From DASSKW01 sp035690065 (GTDB lineage: Bacteria; Pseudomonadota; Gammaproteobacteria; Natronospirales; REEB76), in NCBI GenBank assembly GCA_035690065.1, contig DASSKW010000042.1, positions 1 to 39,738 on the forward strand: a DNA stretch of 39,738 bases, written 5' to 3'. Numbering within the stretch: the first letter of the stretch is position 1; the number at the start of each line of letters is the position of its first letter. A model generated the notes under the pieces. It saw only the letters and a program-made list of their open reading frames with translations. It was not told the DNA's origin and searched no databases. The translations under genes and the position numbers were made by a program. Shown one piece after another: positions 9,899 through 20,000 of this stretch.

Positions 9899-9968
9899 TG
9901 CGCAGGACGTTTTGAAATCGGGTTCTAAGGCTACAATCTATCAGCTAAATCAAATCTGGATCGAATGC

Positions 9969-10523
9969 ATGGGTAACCGGCTGAGCAAGATCTACACCCG
10001 CACCGGCGACGACGGCAGCACCGGCCTGGGCGACGGAACCCGCGTACCGAAGGACGGCGCGCGCGTGGAAGCCTACGGGACAGTGGATGAACTGAATAGC
10101 AGTATCGGTCTGTTGCTGGCTGAGCATTTGCCGCAAGACGTGGACGATTCATTGACGCGTATCCAGCATGAGCTGTTCGATCTCGGCAGTGAACTCTGCG
10201 TCCCCGGCTATACAGCCATCACCGCGGATCACATCATCTGGCTGGAACAGACTCTCGATCGTTTCAATGCCGATCTGCCACCGCTCAAGGAATTCATCCT
10301 GCCCGGCGGCAGCCGTGCCGCGGCCATCTGCCATCTCGCACGTACGATCTGCCGGCGCACTGAACGCCGCACTCTGACTCTGCACCGCGCATCGCCCGTG
10401 AACAGCGAAGTGTTGCGTTATCTCAACCGTCTGTCGGATCTGTTGTTCGTGCTGGCGCGGGTGATCGCGCGCCAGGATGGCGGTTCCGAGGTGCTCTGGA
10501 AACATGAGCGACGGAAGAGCTGA
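9969..10523 (+). CDS. ATP:cob(I)alamin adenosyltransferase, PduO type
   Basis: 184 aa. The N-terminal RTGDDGSTGLGDG (11-23) is the ATP-binding signature of PduO-type enzymes. Later motifs include FILPGGSRAAA, RTICRRTERR and LRYLNRLSDLLFVLAR, the cob(I)alamin site. It transfers the adenosyl group of ATP to cobalamin, making coenzyme B12, in the cytoplasm. I start at the ATG at 9969 (MGNRLSKIYTRTGDDG); the frame is open to 9912 but that part is not family-like. A TACAAT lies at 9932-9937 with a poor -35, so a local promoter is possible. It converges on a btuF-like gene, pointing to B12 salvage. Confidence 0.93.
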   Translation: MGNRLSKIYTRTGDDGSTGLGDGTRVPKDGARVEAYGTVDELNSSIGLLLAEHLPQDVDDSLTRIQHELFDLGSELCVPGYTAITADHIIWLEQTLDRFNADLPPLKEFILPGGSRAAAICHLARTICRRTERRTLTLHRASPVNSEVLRYLNRLSDLLFVLARVIARQDGGSEVLWKHERRKS

Positions 10524-10526
10524 GTT

Positions 10527-10546
10527 GACAGGCGTACCGGCCTGTC
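10527..10546. terminator. Hairpin between convergent genes (weak terminator)
   Basis: A perfect 7-bp stem (GACAGGC with GCCTGTC) and 6-base loop sit in the 43 bp between the two convergent genes. No T-run follows on either strand, so it is at best a weak terminator or RNA-stabilising hairpin. Confidence 0.35.
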
Positions 10547-10566
10547 TCGTCGACAGTTCGAGATAA

Positions 10567-11460
10567 TCAGTTGCCGATCGGTGAATCCAGACTCTGGCGG
10601 GTCGTCTCCAGATCTTTACAAAGTTGTCTGCCTCCGCCCAATATCCTCGGCGTGGCGCGATCGAGCAGATCGCCGGAGATATTGAACAGGTTGCGAGTCC
10701 TGACCGCACTCAGTTGCGGCCAGCGCTGCCATTGCCTGAGGCGTGTGGCCGCATCCGGATCATCTCCGGTCACGATCGCTTGCGGATCACGTGCCAACAC
10801 GTCCTCGAGACTGACTGGGGCCGCGAATGATTCCAGGTCGTCGAAGATATTCCGGCCTCCACAGAGCCCGATCATGCGGCTGATGAGCTGTTTGTTGCCG
10901 ATTGTATAGAGCGGCGCAGCCGAAATCTCATAGAACACCCGTACCGGATCGCGCCGCGCATATTCATTGCGTAATTCCATCAGCCCGGCCAGAAACGTTC
11001 GAGCCGCTGCGTCCGCTTCTGTCGCATGCCCGGTCGCCTGACCGATAAGTTCGAGGTTACTGGCGATGTCTTCGGGGGCATTCGCGCCGATCACCAGTAC
11101 TGGCAGCTTCAATGTACGCAGCCTTGCGATGACCGAAACCGGTGTGCCGCCCTGCCAGGCAAGCACCAGATCGGGTTTGAGCGCCAACAGCCGTTCGGTA
11201 TCCACCCGGAATGCATCGCCGATACGTGGCAGTCGTTTCGCAGCGGCGGGGTAGTCACTGTATGTACCGGCGCCCACCATCACGGACCCCGCGCCGGCAG
11301 CATAGACGAGTTCGGTAAGATCCGGGGCCAGACTGACGACGCGCATCGCGGGGGCTGACAAGGCAAGTTTCTTGCCATCAGCGCCGGTCAGCGTGATCGT
11401 CGCATGGGCCAGCGACGCCAACGATAACAATAGTGCTGTTACTGTTGCACGGATTACCAT
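10567..11460 (-). CDS. btuF: Cobalamin-type periplasmic binding protein (BtuF-like)
   Basis: 297 aa with a signal peptide ending near Ala20 (LLLSLASLAHA) and the two-lobe fold of class III metal-chelate binding proteins. It has the family landmarks MRVVSLAPDLTELVYAAGAG, the PRIGD motif after the first strand, LKPDLVLAW, and the lobe-2 segment PLYTIGNKQLISRMIGLCGG. It captures a corrinoid (or a similar metal chelate) in the periplasm for an ABC importer. Vitamin B12 is favoured by the facing adenosyltransferase gene, but no btuC or btuD is visible here. Its start overlaps the end of ampE by 7 nt. Confidence 0.85.
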   Translation of the reverse strand: MVIRATVTALLLSLASLAHATITLTGADGKKLALSAPAMRVVSLAPDLTELVYAAGAGSVMVGAGTYSDYPAAAKRLPRIGDAFRVDTERLLALKPDLVLAWQGGTPVSVIARLRTLKLPVLVIGANAPEDIASNLELIGQATGHATEADAAARTFLAGLMELRNEYARRDPVRVFYEISAAPLYTIGNKQLISRMIGLCGGRNIFDDLESFAAPVSLEDVLARDPQAIVTGDDPDAATRLRQWQRWPQLSAVRTRNLFNISGDLLDRATPRILGGGRQLCKDLETTRQSLDSPIGN

Positions 11461-12320
11461 GCCAGACCGAACAGGGTAATCAATCCATAAATTACCAGCC
11501 AGATGATCAGCGTACGTTGTACCAACGCCAGCGCCGAACGCATGCGACCGATCCCGGCATCTTCATCGACACCACGCAAGGCACCGAGTCCGGCACAGAC
11601 CAGCACATCGCTGTTCATCTGGAAGAATTGTGCGCCGCAGGTGTGATAATAACTGCGCAGATCGGAAACTGCATCTTCAAAACTGCCGGCCAGCGCATAC
11701 CCGAGTGCGGCGAGATGCGCCGGCAACCAGGCGAGTATGCCGTACAGGCGCAGGGTTGCTGCCTTGAATTGCGGAGAGGCACCGGATGCCTGTACGGCGA
11801 CGTTAAGGAATTGCGTGCAACGATACAACACTGCACCGGCCGGACCGAGTAACGCGAACCATAGCAGCACACCAAATAATCTGTCATTGGCAACGGCCAA
11901 TACCGCGCGGGTCACAGCCTCCGTGCGTGCGGTGCTGTCGGCGGGTGGTTCGGTCCCCAGTAACTTGCGCGCCAACTCCAGTGCTCTGCTTTCATCGCTG
12001 GCTCGTACTGCATCCATATACGCATGCGCTTCGCTGGACAGGTCGCGCGGGCCGAGCGTGAACAACAGTACTGCGATCGCAAACAGGAATCCGAATAGCC
12101 CCCAAAGATGGGCCAGCAGATGTCCGAGAAACAGGACGACTATCGTCGGCACCAGTACCGTCACCAGTACCGCCGCGCTGGCGCGCCAGAATTCGACGGG
12201 CCGGGTCAAACCAGGCAATGATTCCAGGTAGGAATGAAACCAGCGCGGACCACGGATCGGCTCCAGGTGACGCAACCCCTGGTCGAGCAATAAGGCCAGT
12301 AACATGGCAACAAAACTCAT
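11454..12320 (-). CDS. ampE: AmpE-like membrane protein
   Basis: 288 aa, near E. coli AmpE (284). Membrane helices are predicted at about 45-85, 155-175, 195-215 and 265-285, and the protein has the AmpE/CobD-CbiB plan: a conserved N-terminal segment, an internal HAYMDAVR stretch and a C-terminal helix after RRTLIIWLV-type residues. AmpE is an inner-membrane protein tied to beta-lactamase induction in enterobacteria, with no settled activity. The ampD gene lies just upstream on the same strand, which supports AmpE over CobD. The following btuF raises CbiB (cobinamide synthesis) as a weaker alternative. Confidence 0.8.
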   Translation of the reverse strand: MSFVAMLLALLLDQGLRHLEPIRGPRWFHSYLESLPGLTRPVEFWRASAAVLVTVLVPTIVVLFLGHLLAHLWGLFGFLFAIAVLLFTLGPRDLSSEAHAYMDAVRASDESRALELARKLLGTEPPADSTARTEAVTRAVLAVANDRLFGVLLWFALLGPAGAVLYRCTQFLNVAVQASGASPQFKAATLRLYGILAWLPAHLAALGYALAGSFEDAVSDLRSYYHTCGAQFFQMNSDVLVCAGLGALRGVDEDAGIGRMRSALALVQRTLIIWLVIYGLITLFGLAW

Positions 12321-12598
12321 CGTGCACCTCTAGAAATCGACCTTTTGTTTTCTGGCGGTGTTTTTGGCCAGGGATGGTCTTGCATTACGGAGGACAGGGC
12401 GTCCGAGAGTAATGCGAAAATGTCCTCGCCCACAACACTTCGCTATCCTGCTGCACTTGTGGTCCAGGGCCGGCATCCTGCCTGCCCGGAAACCAGAATC
12501 TCTGATTTCCAGAGGCACCCTCATATTCTTAAGCTTAGATTATGTGTCCGGGCGAGTTTTTATGTTACTCACCTGACGACGAAACTGCACTCCCCGGT
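12321..12598. repeat. Probable non-coding intergenic repeat between ampD and ampE
   Basis: These 278 bp separate two genes that are usually adjacent. No frame is protein-like. The stretch is rich in short inverted repeats: GGAC...GTCC at about 12391-12403, CAGA...TCTG at about 12494-12504, and GCC/GGC pairs around 12468-12480. Its style (GGCCGGCATCC, GAGGACA...GTCC) resembles dispersed palindromic elements of gammaproteobacteria. I cannot search for further copies and none occurs elsewhere in this window. Confidence 0.35.
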
Positions 12599-13162
12599 TC
12601 AGGCAAGCAGGCCTCGAAATTTGGTCCAGTCGAACGCCGGCCCGGGATCGGTCTTGCGGCCCGGCGCGATGTCACTGTGTCCGACGATACGCGTCGGGGT
12701 GATACCCGGATACGCCTGTATCAGCGCACGCGCCACCGCGTTGAGCGCTGCATACTGCTGATCCATGTAAGGAATGTCATCGCAACCTTCCAGTTCGATG
12801 CCGATGGAAAAATCGTTGCACGCGACCCGGCCTTCGAAACTGGAAACTCCCGCATGCCAGGCACGTCGGTGAAACGGCACGAACTGTAGCACCTCGCCAT
12901 CCCGACGAATGAGCAGATGGGCGGAGACCCGTTGCACGGCGATGCCCGCAAAATACGGATGACCGTCTGCCGGAAGTCGTCCGAGGAAGAAAGCCTCTAT
13001 CCAGTGGCCACCAAACTGGCCGGGCGGCAGGCTGATGCCATGGATGACCAGCAACTCGATACCCATATCCGGTGGGCGATCATCACAGTGCGGAGAGATG
13101 ACCTGACGCGCGCCCGACAGCAGGTTGCTCGCAATATCTACCCGGTATAACGCTTGATCCAT
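12599..13162 (-). CDS. ampD: 1,6-anhydro-N-acetylmuramyl-L-alanine amidase AmpD
   Basis: 187 aa (E. coli 183), cytoplasmic, with no signal peptide. Zinc ligands of the amidase_2 fold are visible: His in LLVIHGISLP (about 40), His in VGHSDIAPGRKTDPG (about 161) and the Asp of KTDPGPAFDW (about 171). It cleaves the stem peptide from anhydro-muropeptides during peptidoglycan recycling, and so controls the signal that induces AmpC beta-lactamase in some species. It is divergent from argE with 76 bp between the starts, and is followed by ampE after an unusual 278-bp spacer. Confidence 0.95.
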   Translation of the reverse strand: MDQALYRVDIASNLLSGARQVISPHCDDRPPDMGIELLVIHGISLPPGQFGGHWIEAFFLGRLPADGHPYFAGIAVQRVSAHLLIRRDGEVLQFVPFHRRAWHAGVSSFEGRVACNDFSIGIELEGCDDIPYMDQQYAALNAVARALIQAYPGITPTRIVGHSDIAPGRKTDPGPAFDWTKFRGLLA

Positions 13163-13238
13163 GGCGCCATGTTGCCCTGCCGGGCGTAAATGCGCAAAAT
13201 GCGGACTTCAAAGGCCCCCGCCTGCCGTGGACAACAGG

Positions 13239-14420
13239 ATGCCAAAGAAACGTCCGGTCCCTGAACTCATGCAGATGCTGAGCGGCATCATCGCCGCCCC
13301 GTCGGTGAGCAGCGTCAGTCCCGAATTCGACATGAGCAACCACACAGCGGCAAGCCGCGTTGCCGGTTGGCTGGAAGCGCTCGGTTTCGCGGTCGAATTG
13401 CAGGAAATCCCCGGTTTTCATGGCAAGTTCAATGTCATCGGTACGCTCGGCAAAGGCCCGGGGGGGCTGGTGCTGGCCGGTCATATCGATACGGTGCCCT
13501 GCAACGAGGAGCGCTGGGACTCGAACCCCTTTTTACTTACCGAGCGTGACGGTCAGCTGCACGGCCTCGGCATCTGCGACATGAAAGGTTTTATCCCGCT
13601 CGCCATCGAGGCGGCGGCGCGCTATGCCGATAGCCGGCTGGCTCAACCGCTCATCATCCTCGCCACGGCCGATGAAGAAAGCAGCATGAGTGGCGGCCGG
13701 GCGCTAGTGGCAGCAGGCCGCCCCAAGGCCCGTTATGCGGTGATCGGTGAGCCGACGAGCCTGCGACCGGTGCATATGCACAAGGGCATCCTGATGGAAG
13801 CGATCCGGGTGGTGGGACGTGCAGGCCACTCCAGCGACCCGACCCTGGGCAGTAATGCCCTGGAAGGTATGCACAGCCTCATCGCTGCGCTGCTCGACTA
13901 CCGCGATGAATTGCAGCACCGGCATCATGACCCGCATTTTGCAGTCCCGACCCCGACCCTGAATCTGGGCTACATCAAGGGCGGTGACAACCCGAACCGG
14001 ATCTGTCCGGATTGCGAGTTGCATCTGGATCTGCGCACGCTCCCGGGGATGGAAGTCGAGACGGTCCGCGCCGAATTGCAAAGCCGCATGCGCACCGCAC
14101 TCGCGGACCGGGATTTTGCATTGGAATTTCACAGTCTCTTCGAAGGGGTGAACCCCCTGCAGACTTCGGCTGATTCTGACATCGTGCGAGCTGCCGAACG
14201 GCTCACGGGACACCGCTCTGAAGCGGTCGCATTCAGCACTGAAGCCCCCTTCCTGCAGGCGCTCGGCATGCAGACTGTAGTGCTCGGTCCCGGTGATATC
14301 CGGGTCGCCCATCAGCCCAATGAATCATTGCCGCTCGCGACGCTCAATCCCACCCTGGAAATACTCGATCAACTCATCCGTCAGTTCTGCATGACGCAGA
14401 CCGCCACGGCTTCGATGTGA
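13239..14420 (+). CDS. argE: Acetylornithine deacetylase
   Basis: 393 aa M20 metallopeptidase-family enzyme (E. coli ArgE 383). The metal ligands and catalytic residues are in place: GHIDTVP (81-87, H82 and D84), GICDMKG (D114), DEESS (catalytic E146, metal E147) and GEPTS (E171). The lid domain spans about 185-290. It hydrolyses N-acetylornithine to ornithine and acetate in arginine synthesis. I chose the ATG at 13239 (MPKKRPVPELMQML) because earlier codons to 13161 are not family-like. Succinyl-diaminopimelate desuccinylase (DapE) is related but less likely given the ArgE-type HIDTVP and GEPTSLRPV motifs. Confidence 0.92.
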   Translation: MPKKRPVPELMQMLSGIIAAPSVSSVSPEFDMSNHTAASRVAGWLEALGFAVELQEIPGFHGKFNVIGTLGKGPGGLVLAGHIDTVPCNEERWDSNPFLLTERDGQLHGLGICDMKGFIPLAIEAAARYADSRLAQPLIILATADEESSMSGGRALVAAGRPKARYAVIGEPTSLRPVHMHKGILMEAIRVVGRAGHSSDPTLGSNALEGMHSLIAALLDYRDELQHRHHDPHFAVPTPTLNLGYIKGGDNPNRICPDCELHLDLRTLPGMEVETVRAELQSRMRTALADRDFALEFHSLFEGVNPLQTSADSDIVRAAERLTGHRSEAVAFSTEAPFLQALGMQTVVLGPGDIRVAHQPNESLPLATLNPTLEILDQLIRQFCMTQTATASM

Positions 14421-14436
14421 TAGCGTATCTCACTAC

Positions 14437-15795
14437 ATGAGCCGTAATACTGATTTCGCACGCCGTGATCTGGCTGTGCTGTGGCACCCCTGCACGCAGA
14501 TGAAAGATCATGAATGGTTGCCCGTCGTGCCGATCCGGCGCGGGCAAGGTGCGTGGCTGGAGGATTTCGACGGCAACCGTTACCTCGATGCCATCAGCTC
14601 CTGGTGGGTGAACCTGTTCGGGCATGCCAACCCACGCATAAATGCCGCACTCGCGGAACAGGCGTCCCGGCTCGAACACGTCATCCTCGCCGGCTTCAGT
14701 CATGAAGCGGTAGTCGAATTATCGGAGCGCCTGGTCACCATCACACCGCCGGGATTGAGCCGCTGTTTCTACGCCGACAACGGTTCCTCGGCGGTGGAAG
14801 TCGCGATGAAGATGAGCTTTCACTACTGGCTTAACAGCGGTAAGCCGCACAAGACCCGTTTCATCACCCTCAGTAACAGCTACCACGGCGAGACCCTCGG
14901 CGCACTCGCGGTCGGCAATGTGGAGCTGTACAAATCGACTTACAAACCATTGCTGATGGATGTCGTCACAGTCCCCGGACCTGATTGTTTCCTGCGCGAA
15001 ACCGGCGAAAGTTGGGAAGCACATACGCGCCGTATGTTTTCACACATGGAGGCGGCACTTGCGAAACATCACGCGGAAGCCTGCGCCGTGATCCTGGAAC
15101 CGCTGGTGCAATGTGCCGGCAACATGCGCATGTACCATCCGGTGTATCTCGAATTGCTGCGCGAAGCCTGCGACCGGTATGGCGTACACCTGATCGCAGA
15201 CGAGATCGCGGTCGGTTTCGGTCGCACCGGCACCCTGTTCGCCTGCGAACAAGCCGGGATCACGCCGGATTTCATGTTGCTGTCCAAGGGACTGACCGGC
15301 GGTTATCTGCCGTTATCCGTGGTGCTCACGCACGAGCGGATCTACGCTGCTTTTTACGACGACTACACCAAACTGACCGCGTTCCTGCACTCTCACAGCT
15401 ATACCGGCAGTGCCCTGGGTTGCCGCGCGGCACTCGCCACGCTGGACATCTTCCGTGACGATAACGTGATAGAGAATAACCGCGGACTGGCCGCGCAGAT
15501 GGGGCAAGCGGTAGCGCATCTCGCGGATCACCCGCACGTCGCCGAGATCCGTCAGCACGGCATGATCCTCGCTATCGAGATGGTGAAGGACAAGGCCCGA
15601 CGCGAAGCATATCCATGGCAGGAGCGATGCGGTCTGAAAGTTTACCAATATGCGCTTACCCGCGGCGTGCTGTTACGCCCGCTCGGCAACGTGGTGTATT
15701 TCATGCCGCCGTATGTAGTGACACCGGACGAAATCGCCCTCATGGCCGACGTCGCCACACAGGGTATCGAGATCGCGACCCGGGATCGGGTATGA
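14437..15795 (+). CDS. bioA: Adenosylmethionine-8-amino-7-oxononanoate aminotransferase
   Basis: 452 aa class III PLP aminotransferase. BioA-specific motifs: LWHPCTQMKD (15-24) and AISSWWVNLFGH (52-63). The PLP-binding residues are D255 in LIADEIAVGFGR and the Schiff-base Lys284 in LLSKGLTGGYLP. It makes 7,8-diaminopelargonate from KAPA with S-adenosylmethionine as amino donor, the second-last-but-one step of biotin synthesis. It lies 16 bp after argE with no clear ribosome-binding site. No other bio gene is nearby, so the pathway is split in this genome. Confidence 0.96.
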   Translation: MSRNTDFARRDLAVLWHPCTQMKDHEWLPVVPIRRGQGAWLEDFDGNRYLDAISSWWVNLFGHANPRINAALAEQASRLEHVILAGFSHEAVVELSERLVTITPPGLSRCFYADNGSSAVEVAMKMSFHYWLNSGKPHKTRFITLSNSYHGETLGALAVGNVELYKSTYKPLLMDVVTVPGPDCFLRETGESWEAHTRRMFSHMEAALAKHHAEACAVILEPLVQCAGNMRMYHPVYLELLREACDRYGVHLIADEIAVGFGRTGTLFACEQAGITPDFMLLSKGLTGGYLPLSVVLTHERIYAAFYDDYTKLTAFLHSHSYTGSALGCRAALATLDIFRDDNVIENNRGLAAQMGQAVAHLADHPHVAEIRQHGMILAIEMVKDKARREAYPWQERCGLKVYQYALTRGVLLRPLGNVVYFMPPYVVTPDEIALMADVATQGIEIATRDRV

Positions 15796-16532
15796 GAGTG
15801 CCGCGCATCCATACTCCCCAGATGCTGAACATGGGTCAGCTGCTGGAACTGGAGCCAGCAGCCTCGAAACATCTGCTTACGGTATTGCGACTCAAGGCCG
15901 GCGCCGCACTGATCCTGTTCAACGGCGACGGTCGTGAATTCAACGCGCGTCTGGAAGGCGCGACCAGGAACCACGCTTCAGTCAGTATCGGCGTGCAGCG
16001 TCCCGCGCGTACTGAGTCACCACTGCACATCACGCTGACGCAGGGTATCTCGCGTGGTGAACGCATGGACTACACCTTGCAGAAAGCGGTGGAACTCGGC
16101 GTCAGAAATATCGTGCCGGTCTCGACCGAGCGCAGTGTCGTCAAGCTCGATGAAAAGAACATGTCACGCAAACTCACACACTGGCAAAGTGTGGTGATCG
16201 GCGCCTGCGAGCAATCCGGCCGTCTGCTGGTGCCGCAGATCGCGGAACCGGTCGAGCTCGAACGATTCCTGACCCGGATTGATAGTGATGTGGTGCTCAG
16301 ACTATCGCTCGATCCGATGGCGGAAACCTCGTTACGCATGCTGGCACGCCCGATCGGGCAGAAAGTACTGCTGTTGGTCGGACCGGAAGGTGGTTTGAGC
16401 GATACGGAGCGCGCTTCAGCGCTACGGGCGGGTTTTCAGGGCGTGCGATTGGGGCCCCGTATCCTGCGTACGGAAACCGCGGGGCTGGTCGCCCTGAGTA
16501 TCCTGCAGTCGCTGTGGGGAGATCTGGGTTGA
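15792..16532 (+). CDS. rsmE: 16S rRNA m3U1498 methyltransferase RsmE
   Basis: 246 aa SPOUT-class methyltransferase (E. coli 243). An N-terminal PUA-like domain (1-75, with the HLLTVLRLKAG motif) precedes the knotted SAM-binding domain with VELGVRNIVPVSTERSV, LLVGPEGGLSDTE and LGPRILRTETAGLVAL. It methylates U1498 of 16S rRNA in the assembled 30S subunit. The ATG at 15792 overlaps the bioA stop by 4 nt (ATGA), so the two are translationally coupled, a recurrent bioA-rsmE arrangement. It converges on chpC with 61 bp between and no evident terminator. Confidence 0.95.
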   Translation: MRVPRIHTPQMLNMGQLLELEPAASKHLLTVLRLKAGAALILFNGDGREFNARLEGATRNHASVSIGVQRPARTESPLHITLTQGISRGERMDYTLQKAVELGVRNIVPVSTERSVVKLDEKNMSRKLTHWQSVVIGACEQSGRLLVPQIAEPVELERFLTRIDSDVVLRLSLDPMAETSLRMLARPIGQKVLLLVGPEGGLSDTERASALRAGFQGVRLGPRILRTETAGLVALSILQSLWGDLG

Positions 16533-16593
16533 TGGCTCCGGCTGAAAATCAAATCCGCTGTATTCCAGCCGTGTCTTGAAGAATAGATCAGGA

Positions 16594-17082
16594 TCAGGTG
16601 ACACTGGAAGTATGCCGTTCCGGCATGACTTCGACTAATTGTTGCTCGATGGCTTCAAGATCGGGGATATAGGGCCGTTCATTCGCCATCCGCACGCGGT
16701 TGATGACCGGTTCGTTACCGGTGAAATCGTTCTCGCTCTCCACCGACAATATCGCGGAGTTGACGCGCACCAGATACGGATATCCTTGCGTCATGATGGC
16801 GAATACTGGCGGTTCCAGCTGATCGTTGATCGCGTAGGTCACCGCGATGCGGGTGCGATTGGCGCGCTCCGGCACCTTGCGTCCACACAGACCCTCGAAT
16901 GACACCAATGGGATTTGCTGATCCTGCCACGTCATCAAGCCCAACAGCCAGGCCGGCGCGTTCGGCACCGGTTTGGGGCGCACATATCCGGTGACCTCGG
17001 CGACCGACAGTCGCGGCAGGATAAGTTTGCCGCCCGCGAACGGGATCAACAGACTGTAAACTTCTTCGAAAGTTTCGGTCAC
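16594..17082 (-). CDS. chpC: CheW-like adaptor of the pilus chemosensory system (ChpC)
   Basis: 162 aa single CheW-like domain (about 10-145) with the typical core WLLGLMTWQDQQIPLVSFEGLCG. CheW proteins bridge receptors and the CheA-type kinase. It lies 6 bp after the pilL/chpA stop, the last gene of the pilGHIJ-chpA cluster, matching the position of chpC in Pseudomonas except that chpB is missing. It is the second adaptor of this system beside PilI, which may let a further receptor feed into the kinase. The call rests on domain and position; ChpC sequences are not strongly conserved. Confidence 0.82.
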   Translation of the reverse strand: MTETFEEVYSLLIPFAGGKLILPRLSVAEVTGYVRPKPVPNAPAWLLGLMTWQDQQIPLVSFEGLCGRKVPERANRTRIAVTYAINDQLEPPVFAIMTQGYPYLVRVNSAILSVESENDFTGNEPVINRVRMANERPYIPDLEAIEQQLVEVMPERHTSSVT

Positions 17083-17088
17083 GATGCG

Positions 17089-20000
17089 TCAATCCCAACG
17101 AGTGCGTTGCGGGCTGAAGCTGCCCACCAGTTCCTGGATATTCTCGAGCAACTCGGCTTCCTGGTACGGCTTGCCAAGGTATTTGTTCACGCCGATCTCC
17201 ATGGCGCGATTGCGGTGTTTCTCGCCAGTGCGCGAAGTGATCATGATGATCGGGATGTTCTTGAAGCGTTCGTCGTTGCGCATGTGCTGTGCCAGTTCAT
17301 AACCGTCCATACGCGGCATCTCGATATCGAGCAGCATCACATCGGGGATGCTTTCCTGTAACGTGGCAAGTGCATCCACGCCGTCTTTGGCAGTGATGAC
17401 CTTCATGTTGTAACGTTCCAGCAGACGCTGCGTGACGCGACGCACGGTGATGGAATCGTCCACCACCATCGCCACAGTACGGGTATCTTCCTGCGGTGCT
17501 TCGCGCTCCAACACTTCCACCTGCGCCTCTTCTTCGAGCGCGATGGTGCGCGCCAACGCGGTCACGTCCAGGATCAACAGGATGCTGCCGTCACCCAGAA
17601 TGGTGGCGCCCGAAACACCACGGATACTCGATACCTGCGGACCGACCGATTTCACCACCACTTCGCGGCTGCCCTGCATGCCTTCGGTGATGATAGCGAT
17701 AGATGAATCACCGGAACGCACCAACAATAATGGTATGGTAGTGAGTTCATCGGGAAATTCCGGCGCACCGATACCCAGCAGTACCGACAGATGCTGCAGG
17801 TAATAGGGTCGGCCACCGTACATGTAGACTGGCTTCTCGCCACCCATCAGGCGTTCCAGTTCAGCGCGTGGGATCCGCGCGATACCTTCGATGCTGGGCA
17901 ACGGAATTGCATACAGCTGTTCTGTCATGTTCACCAGCAAGGCCTGGGTGATGGCCAGCGTGAACGGCAGACGGACCGTAAAATGTGCGCCTTTGCCGGG
18001 TTGCGAATCGATGCGCAAGCTGCCACCCAGTTGCTTGATCTCGTTCGCGACCACATCCATGCCTACACCGCGACCAGCGGATTGCGTAACCTGCTCGGCA
18101 GTCGAGAATCCTGCTTCCAGGATGAAGGACATCACGTCGCGGTCGCTGAGCCTGGCGTCAGCCCGGGTCAGGCCCAACTGTTCGGCTTTCTTGCGGATTG
18201 CAGACAGATTCAGACCGGCGCCGTCATCCATCACTTCCATCACGACTTCGGAACCTTCACGGTGCAGGGAGATGGTGATAGTCCCGGCTTCCGGTTTGCC
18301 GCGTTGCTTGCGTTGCGCCGCCGGCTCGATGCCGTGTACCACGGAATTGCGCAACATGTGTTCGAGTGGCGCCAATACCCGTTCCAGCACCTGACGGTCC
18401 ATCTCGCCCTCGGCGCCCATGAATTTGATATCGGCTTTCTTGTTGCTCTCGTCTGCGGTCTGACGCACCACGCGGCGCAGTCGCTGCGCATGACGTGAGA
18501 ACGGTACCATGCGGGTGCGCATCAGGCCGTCCTGCAATTCGGTCGTCACACGCGATTGCTGCAACAGCAGCGTCTCGGCCTCACGAGCCTGGTTCAGCAA
18601 CAATGCCTGAATGCTCACCAAGTCGCCGACCGATTCGGCCAGAGCGCGTGACAACTGTTGCAAGGTCGAAAACTGATCGAGTTCCAATGGATCGAAATCA
18701 GGATTTTCGCCACTGTCTTCCTGGACGTATTGCGAGAGAATCTGCGCTTCGGTCTCGATTTCGAGTTTGCGCAGCTGGTCGCGCAAACGTACCACGGTCT
18801 GATCCAGTTCCGTCAGGTTGAAGTTGATGGTGGTGATCTGCTGTTCGAGGCGCGAACGGTAGATACCCATCTCGCCGGCGTAGTTGAGTGCGCTTTCCAA
18901 AAGGTCCGCACGTACGCGGACCAGTTCGTGCTGGATACGGGAGCCGGAACGGCGTTCGCTCTCGCCACCCAGCGCCGCTTCCGCAGCGGCAGCATCTTCT
19001 TCAGGTTCGGTAACAGCTTCCGGTACTGCAGGTTCTTCACCGTATTCGATGATCGGCGGCGGCGGTGCCGGTGCACGCACGGTCTCGAACCGGTCTTCCA
19101 GTTTCTCCGGCTCAAGTTCTTCATCCACGGTGTGTCCGTGCACGCGCTTGAGGTCGATCACCAGATCGCCACCATCCACGATCGGTTGGTTGGCATAGCT
19201 CTGTTCGAGCATGCGATGCAGGCGATCGACGGAACGGTTCAGCAGCGCGAACAATTCGGTGGAGATCGCGATGCGCCCATCCACTACATCGGTGAGCACC
19301 GTCTCCATCTCATGGCTGAGATCACCCATCGGCACCAGTCCCGCCATGCGCGCACCACCCTTGATGGTGTGCAGGTTGCGCTGCAGTTGCGTGACCATGG
19401 CCGGGTCGCTCTTGCGCTGGGTCCATTGGTGCATGGTGTTATCGGTGGACTCCAGCAGTTCGGTGGCTTCTTCGAAAAAGATCGCCGCCAGTTCCGGATC
19501 GAAATCCTTCAAATCGGAGAGCTGGACATACTTGAGCGGTTTGTCTTTCTGGGGCGCGGCCTTTGCAGGCGCTGCAGGCCTGGTCTCGGCTGTCGGCGCG
19601 GGGCCGGACATGACGATCTGTTCGGCTTCCGCAGCGAGGCCCGCTACTTTCAGTGCCCGCAGGCGTTTCAGCAGCCCTTTATCCGGTACTGCCGGTGGTG
19701 CGGCATCGCCCAGAGCGCTGAGTAATTCGCGGGCAGCATCGTGCACTTCGCGAAACAGTTTCACATCCGCATCCGGGATCGGCTCTTTATGTGCCTGCAG
19801 CTCACCCACATAACGATCCAGCGGCTCCAGCAAGGCGACGATGCTGTTGACTCCCGCCATGGCCGCACTGCCATGCAAGGTGTGCAAAGCCCGGATCAGT
19901 TCTTCGGTTATCTCGGTCTTGCCGGTGATCGCTTCCTGGATGAACTCGGCCATCACCGCCAGATGACCTTCGGCCTCGCGATTGAAAATATCGTACAGCA

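Noticed and set aside
9912..9937. Promoter for the adenosyltransferase (TTGAAA ... TACAAT)
   Set aside because: The spacer is only 14 bp, too short for a normal sigma-70 promoter, so I did not list it as a feature.
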